64,000 nt of DNA, from assembly GCF_036588685.1 (NCBI RefSeq), contig NC_086376.1:11671911-11735910 (forward strand). Direction: 5' to 3'. Source of the stretch: Mytilus trossulus (taxonomy: Eukaryota; Mollusca; Bivalvia; Mytilida; Mytilidae). The notes below the pieces were generated by a model, which saw only the letters and a program-made list of their open reading frames with translations, made no database searches and was not told the origin of the DNA. Shown in pieces: positions 58,801 to 64,000 of this stretch. Both the position numbers and the translations under genes were made by a program. Within the stretch, counting starts at the first letter, position 1. Every line of letters starts with the position of its first letter.

Positions 58801-61800
58801 GAGAAATTAAATGATCCAACTTTTTTTGATACACAGTGTGTAGCCATAGGAATCCCCATTGGAATGCTGTATATATAATTTTTAGCAAGACTCTATCTCA
58901 ACTTTAGTTACTGATAACAACTGGAAGCAAAACTAAAACTTGAAACAATACTTAAAATAATCGAACCATACAGCAAATGCAGTTGATATGCATAAAATTT
59001 GTTTCATTATATTGCTGGATAGTTGTCTATTTGACAATTGCTATCTCCTAACTTTTATTTTATTCAGGTATCGGTACCTTCTTGTCTCTATTGTGTTAAT
59101 CCTAACTTATGTTGCAACAATATTTCCAACCACATTTGCTGTAAGAGAATGTTCCAGAAAAAACTCAATTTCTGATAAAAAAAAAACACTGGTAATTGCC
59201 CAGTAATTTCATTTTTGTATTTAGTTGGTCCGAGACCACCATTGTCGTCCCTTGATTTTCGTTGTTCACAAATATAGTCCCTAGTGTTAACAGTGGGTTA
59301 CTTGCCATTAATTTTTAAACCCCTTCCAAATTTATTTCTACATGTTTAATGCTTCAAATTATAAGAAGGGGGGTTAAATTACACTGTAAAAAAATTTGGG
59401 TCCAGAATTTTAAAGGAAAGTAGTGATTTGGTCCAGGTGAAAAAGGTTGAAAAATAGCACTTCCGAAGCTGTCAAAAGATTTCAAGACGCCCTAAAGATA
59501 AAATTGTCCATATTTTGAGTTAGAGACGATGAAGTTTTCCATAATTTTGATATAATTTGTCCCAAAAGTAGTACAACACACTGTAAAAGTTTCATTAAGA
59601 AAGCGCAGGTGGGATTTTTTTAATTTTCATTTATGTTCTAAAAGAAATGCACTATGAATTAATTGTGTTCTCGGACCAGTTGTCAATCAAAATTAAAAAT
59701 GTATTGCAAATCATAACTACACACCCATTATTTAGCTCAAATTTCTTTGTTTTTCTGTCATATTTCCATACCAACATTTTTCCATCACCACTGACACTCA
59801 TCAACTGAAAAAAATCAACAATGTAAAATTTAACATCATTATGGTTGTATTAAGTTTCCACTAAATTCAAATATAGGACACTTCATAAATCTAAACTTTT
59901 CAACATATAATGAATAAAGTCCTCAACTATGGGAACACATGTTCATTTAAACATACAATAACATATCTGCATGTATATACACACTGTGAAAATTGTAAAC
60001 AAACTTGAAATTTTTATGTTGTGGCCAAACCGGTTTTGGTGGTGAACACTTAATTTTCCAAAATAAAAACTGAAAAAAAATATAATATTCCATTGTTTTT
60101 CATTGGAAGTTAAAATTTACTGTCGCCTAACTTTGAAGAATCTACCTATTGTAATTATTGTTAATAGGTTCTGGTCCTGTCATTATGCCTGCAATTATGT
60201 CAACAGGAATTAATCATGAAACACCCTTTAAGAAAAATGGTCAGCAAAAAGTTCTATTATCAAGTATCATTCTTTTCTTTTTTACATTTTGAAATTCCAA
60301 ATGCTTCAAGTATTATGCTTCCTCCCCCTCCCCCACCCCATAAAAATACAACAAAATAATATTCACAATACATGGAGTTAAGATAATAGTTTTTCTTTAA
60401 CACAAAATTTGATGGTGGATGATCTTTGTTAACTTATATTTTTAAATGTTATTATTAAAAGAACCCATATTTAAGTCATAGACATAAATACCAAAGTAAC
60501 TTTGTTTTTCCTTATCTATTAATATTCAGTCATGTTTTGTTTCATACTTTTTAAGTATGCAATTTCTTTGACTTTATGATAGTAATGTAAATCAAATGTA
60601 TTTAAAAAACAATTTACCATAAATTTGTTCTTTTTTGATGTGGTTGTATCTGGTACCCATATGACTTTAGAAACTGGTTCCTGATGTGAATCCTCTCCTG
60701 TCTCTGAGGTTGCTAGTAACATGTCATCTTCTTTACTTAAATCCCATAATAATACTGCACCTGTTTAAAATTTCAAAACTAACACTTTATTATCAATTCT
60801 AGCTTTGTAACAAATCAGAAAGCAATATTAGTGTAAGATGATGTAGTATCATATGATTGGTAATGAGACAAGTATTGGATGTTCAAATGACACAGATATT
60901 ATCAATAATAGGTGACTGTACAGCCTTCAATAATGTGAGCATGCTTTGTTTTCTTTCATAAAGTGACATGTAGGCTGAGTTCTGATAATAGGTATTATTT
61001 GACTCCTGAAAATTCAAAAAGATATTTACAAAGATTGACATGTGAACTTATTTCAATATCTTTAAAAATGTTAACTTACCATCAAAATTTCCTCCAGCTA
61101 TAACTGCAGGGTTAGTAGGATGAAAAGCTACACACATTAAACAACATGACAACTCCAGTATTGTATCTGGTTTATTTTCATCAATGGTCCGTCTCTCTAA
61201 ATTCCAGGTACATAAAGCTGTTTTGTGTGTACACCAGTCTTCATGGTCATAACGACCATATCTTTCTGTAGTTAAGGTCTTTAATACTTAGAATTGAAAG
61301 CTGTTGGTTTGTCACATTCATGCAATATGAGTTTTTATTTTTCATGCAGCTAAAAAACTGCCATCTGATTGGTTAATTAACTCAGTGTAAATAACACCCT
61401 ACCCTTGTTCACCCCAGGATAAATAAAATTATGATGATTAATACCAGAATCAAATTAAATATTTAATTATTCAATCATACACCCACAGGGGCCATTTACA
61501 ATTACAATTGATTCATAGATGTTCAAGGTTTACTGACAATGTTCATGGAAAACACACTATTACCAAACTAGAGTTTTTTCTCTTTGTTAACTGTACTCTG
61601 TTATGCAGGTAGATAATTAAAAGTTTTATTAACCGGCAAAGTTTGGCATGTGGTAAAAAAAATATAATTTACAGCCCAAATAAGCAAACCACAAAAACAT
61701 ACACCAATTTGCCATGAAGAAAAAACATATTTCAAATATCAATGCTCATGGTAAATGTGAACACTATAAATCTCTTTCTGACAACAGTCATACTACAGAA

Positions 61801-63107
61801 CTGAAATATTTATAGAATGGGAGACAACTCTAATTCATAAATAATGTGTCATATTGTATTTAAACAAGTTTATTAAAAATCTGTCAAACTGAAAAAAACT
61901 GTTGTTTTAACTGTCTTTTAATTAATAGGGAGTATGCATTGAATATCTTAATAGAGGAAATAAAGATGTGAATAAATGAATGAATGAGTATTTATTTTTC
62001 GCAAAGAAACATAGTAAAGGGAGGTTCACATTCTGGGTTTTAACTTAATCAAATGGAAATGAACAATCCAATCTTCCAAAATTATTAGTATCAGAATGGC
62101 AAAAAGTGTAACTGATTCCATTTTATCAAGTATTATAATTGTAACCTTATCAACTTATCGGGGCCTTTTATAGCTAACTATGCGGTATGGGCTTTGCTCA
62201 TTGTTAAACCGTACAGTGACCTATAGTTGTTTATGTCTGTGTCATTTTGGTCTCTTGTGGACAGTTGTCTCATTGGCAATCATACCACATGTTCTTTTTT
62301 AAATATTCATGGAGATTACCTGATGTTTAATTTTTTTATTGCTTCTTCTGTTTAGCTTTTCATTTGTTCCATATTTAATCTATTAAAGGATACGCTGCAG
62401 CTATCACTGCACCTGTGGAGTTCCATGATAATCCTGTTATCTGCAACTAGAAATCAAATCAGAAATCTATTATCTCAAAAGTAGAAGAAAACTAAATTTT
62501 GCCAAATTGTTCAAACAGGAATAACAAAAAATTCTTTAGGCGCTTAAATAATATCCATACTAAAAACCTTGTTACAAAAAAGTAATTTGATGAGAAATTG
62601 TCTTAAAACCATTCTAGTCAAAACAATAGAAAAGAGACACATTTCATAGATTATACATTGTATTATATGTGCAATTCATAAAGGAGTTGTCATAATAATA
62701 GTCATTCATTAAAAAGCAATATAGCTTATAGAATTTACACATATAAGTACCAAAGCATCAGATTGATAACATGTGTGTTTTACAATTACAAACAGTTTGA
62801 ATCATTGAATCATCAGTGGAGGATGACAAATGATACATTGTATAAATATTGAAATGTGAGCATTGTATTATGAATAACAATTCTTATTGATCAGCTAAAC
62901 AAAGGTATTTACAAAGATTTCTTTAATGTCATGAACAGACAATAATTGTATAATTTTATTACAAGATGGGTTTTTTCTCCCAATAAAGTGGTATTATACA
63001 TTTTTTCTATTCAAAATTAATGATTACCTGTCCTTCAAACTGAGCATTTTCCAGTTTACGTATACAGCTTACAGAGGCATTATCTTCATCCCATACTACA
63101 TTATATT
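55880..63107 (-). CDS. DYNC2I2: DYNC2I2/WDR34 (cytoplasmic dynein-2 intermediate chain 2), last nine exons
   Basis: Intermediate chain of dynein-2, the retrograde motor of intraflagellar transport in cilia; the WD40 propeller binds the heavy chain. Exons in coding order: 63107-63028, 62446-62394, 61261-61080, 60760-60618, 59804-59725, 58589-58405, 57549-57392, 56866-56658, 56012-55880. All are GT-AG with consistent phases: 2 bases completing a codon, then 406 codons and a stop. Landmarks include LQITGLSWNSTGAVIAAAYG, YDHEDWCTHKTALCTWNLE, CVAFHPTNPAVIAGG, VSKVIWVP, LMSVSGDGKMLVW, VGVTSVSFN, SEPGALFKCS, YGPVYSAEFSPFHRNAFL, FSAKWSPVRPTLLAA and LLATGDGSGTIHVFRLS. These match vertebrate WDR34 strongly from memory, covering the WD40 region and C-terminus. 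The exon at 61261 uses AGAAAG|ATATGG; the AG 4 bases earlier would shift the frame. The N-terminal region is outside the window. Confidence 0.92.
57000..57110 (+). repeat. Dispersed repeat in a DYNC2I2 intron
   Basis: GTGTCTGATTGCTTATGAGA, CAACTATCCATCAAAGACC and GTCAATGTACGAACTTCAAC align with the family at 17431-17600. Not coding. Confidence 0.55.
59226..59681. mobile_element. MITE-like element with short terminal inverted repeats in a DYNC2I2 intron
   Basis: Left TGGTCCGAGACCAC (from 59226) and right GTGTTCTCGGACCA (to about 59679) are inverted copies matching at 13 of 14 positions. The 455-base interior is non-coding. No target duplication was clear. Confidence 0.45.
62215..62302 (-). 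repeat. Dispersed repeat (attggcaatcataccacat family)
   Basis: GTTGTCTCATTGGCAATCAT followed by ACCACATGTTCTT matches 3380-3480 in the same orientation. It lies about 100 bases from a DYNC2I2 exon. Confidence 0.65.
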
Positions 63108-64000
63108 CTACAAAATCAAAAGATAAATAAACTGATAGTCTCTCTCTCTGATCAATTTGTTCAATTATTCTTTATTCGTTACATGATTTTAATTTTGACA
63201 TATTGGAGATTTTTTGTCTTTTTTGAAGATAATATTGTACCTCTACCATGTCTACATGTCTTGTGGGTTGTTTTTTTTATGATTGAATATTGTTTCATTG
63301 ATAAATACAGTACTTCTCGTTTTAATCATATAATGATTTTGGATAAACAGTGTTATTCATTATTAAAAAGAACAATTTTACAAATATATAAAGTCAGACC
63401 AAAGACCCATTAAAATAGGTTAGATTTAATGATTATTGTTTTAAACTACACCACGAGTGTATACATAATAAAACCACAGGAATTAAAGAGCAGATTGCTC
63501 TGAGGCCTTAGGGATACGATTGCAATTGTTTTCATTGACACATGTATAGCTGGATAGTATTATTTTCAAAACTAATTCAACTGCATATGTAAAATATAAT
63601 TTACGACATGGAAGTACAATATTAAATATCAGTTTCATAACGGTGACATATAAGAAAAAACTCCACTTCAGTTCTTATATGACAGAAATAGATTTATTAG
63701 AATTCAGAGAGCTCTCACATTTTTTCAAAACTAGGGAATTCCCTCTAACATGTTTCTAAATTTATAAAAACACTAAATATAAATACTGTCTAATTCTGAT
63801 TTTCTGTGTTGTTAAAAACACGCATATAAGTCAAGGGAAATATCAAACATGAAGATTATGAGAAGAACATTATGAAAAGTTGTTCAAGATCAATTTTTTT
63901 TTTTTTTACCTTTTAAAATAAGAAAATTCATAAGGGTTCCCCGGAACCCAGTGTCTCGCCTACTTTTGCTGTTAATCACAGGCTCAACAAAATGAGGAAA
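63108..64000. other. DYNC2I2 intron running off the window
   Basis: No further DYNC2I2 exon was found. The end (about 63925-63995) is GC-richer, with a perfect GGGTTCCCCGGAACCC palindrome, and looks like dispersed repeat sequence. Confidence 0.4.

Noticed and set aside
58851-58875. A GIPIG-like reading reminiscent of the RT motif GIPMGT
   Set aside because: Too short; no neighbouring RT blocks were found in this DYNC2I2 intron.
61261-61265. Alternative acceptor 4 bases upstream (CTACAG) for the DYNC2I2 exon 61261-61080
   Set aside because: It adds 4 bases and breaks the frame into YGRYDHEDW; the AGAAAG site restores the conserved AAAYGRYDHEDW.

Overview
The window looks like nuclear DNA of a bivalve mollusc, most likely a mussel of the genus Mytilus. 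It is AT-rich, its genes are split by GT-AG introns, and most of the space between genes is dispersed repeats, MITE-like elements and decayed Penelope-like reverse transcriptases. The genus is an inference: I recognise several of the dispersed repeats as common in Mytilus, but I could not run a search. No tRNA, rRNA, CRISPR or bacterial feature was seen.

Layout, left to right. (1) 1-2.6 kb: last coding exon and 3' UTR of SNRNP200/Brr2 (+). (2) 4.7-6.8 kb: an intronless FADS6-like desaturase (-), with a poly(A) tract 12 bases past its AATAAA. (3) 7.3-10 kb: a three-copy E-box motif, a TTAA-flanked MITE and a dead RT fragment. (4) 11.4-19.1 kb: complete RMND5 gene (+), nine coding exons, 391 aa. 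(5) 20.4-23.9 kb: a degenerate tandem repeat and a frameshifted Penelope-like element (-). (6) 24.4-53.5 kb: four paralogous genes, all on the minus strand, called A-D here. (7) 54.3-55.3 kb: bivalve repeats. (8) 55.9-63.1 kb: the last nine exons of DYNC2I2/WDR34 (-); its 5' part lies beyond the window.

The most interesting part is the A-D array. Each gene appears to have a non-coding first exon behind a TATA box. A 3' splice acceptor lies 1 base before the ATG. Coding exon 1 encodes a signal peptide and half of a small domain, a phase-0 intron follows at the same place in every copy, and exon 2 completes the domain. The domain has two conserved cysteines. It is followed by a Thr/Pro-rich, mucin-like tail of very different length: about 27 aa in A, 140 in B, 195 in C and 450 in D. 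B, C and D carry unrelated tail repeats (7-aa, 10-aa and about 8-aa units), yet C and D end almost identically and B similarly. I do not recognise the head domain. My reading is a tandem family of secreted, probably O-glycosylated proteins with a conserved head and a fast-evolving tail.

The four recognisable conserved genes serve unrelated housekeeping or ciliary roles: splicing, lipid desaturation, CTLH ubiquitin ligase and dynein-2 transport. Nothing suggests they act together.
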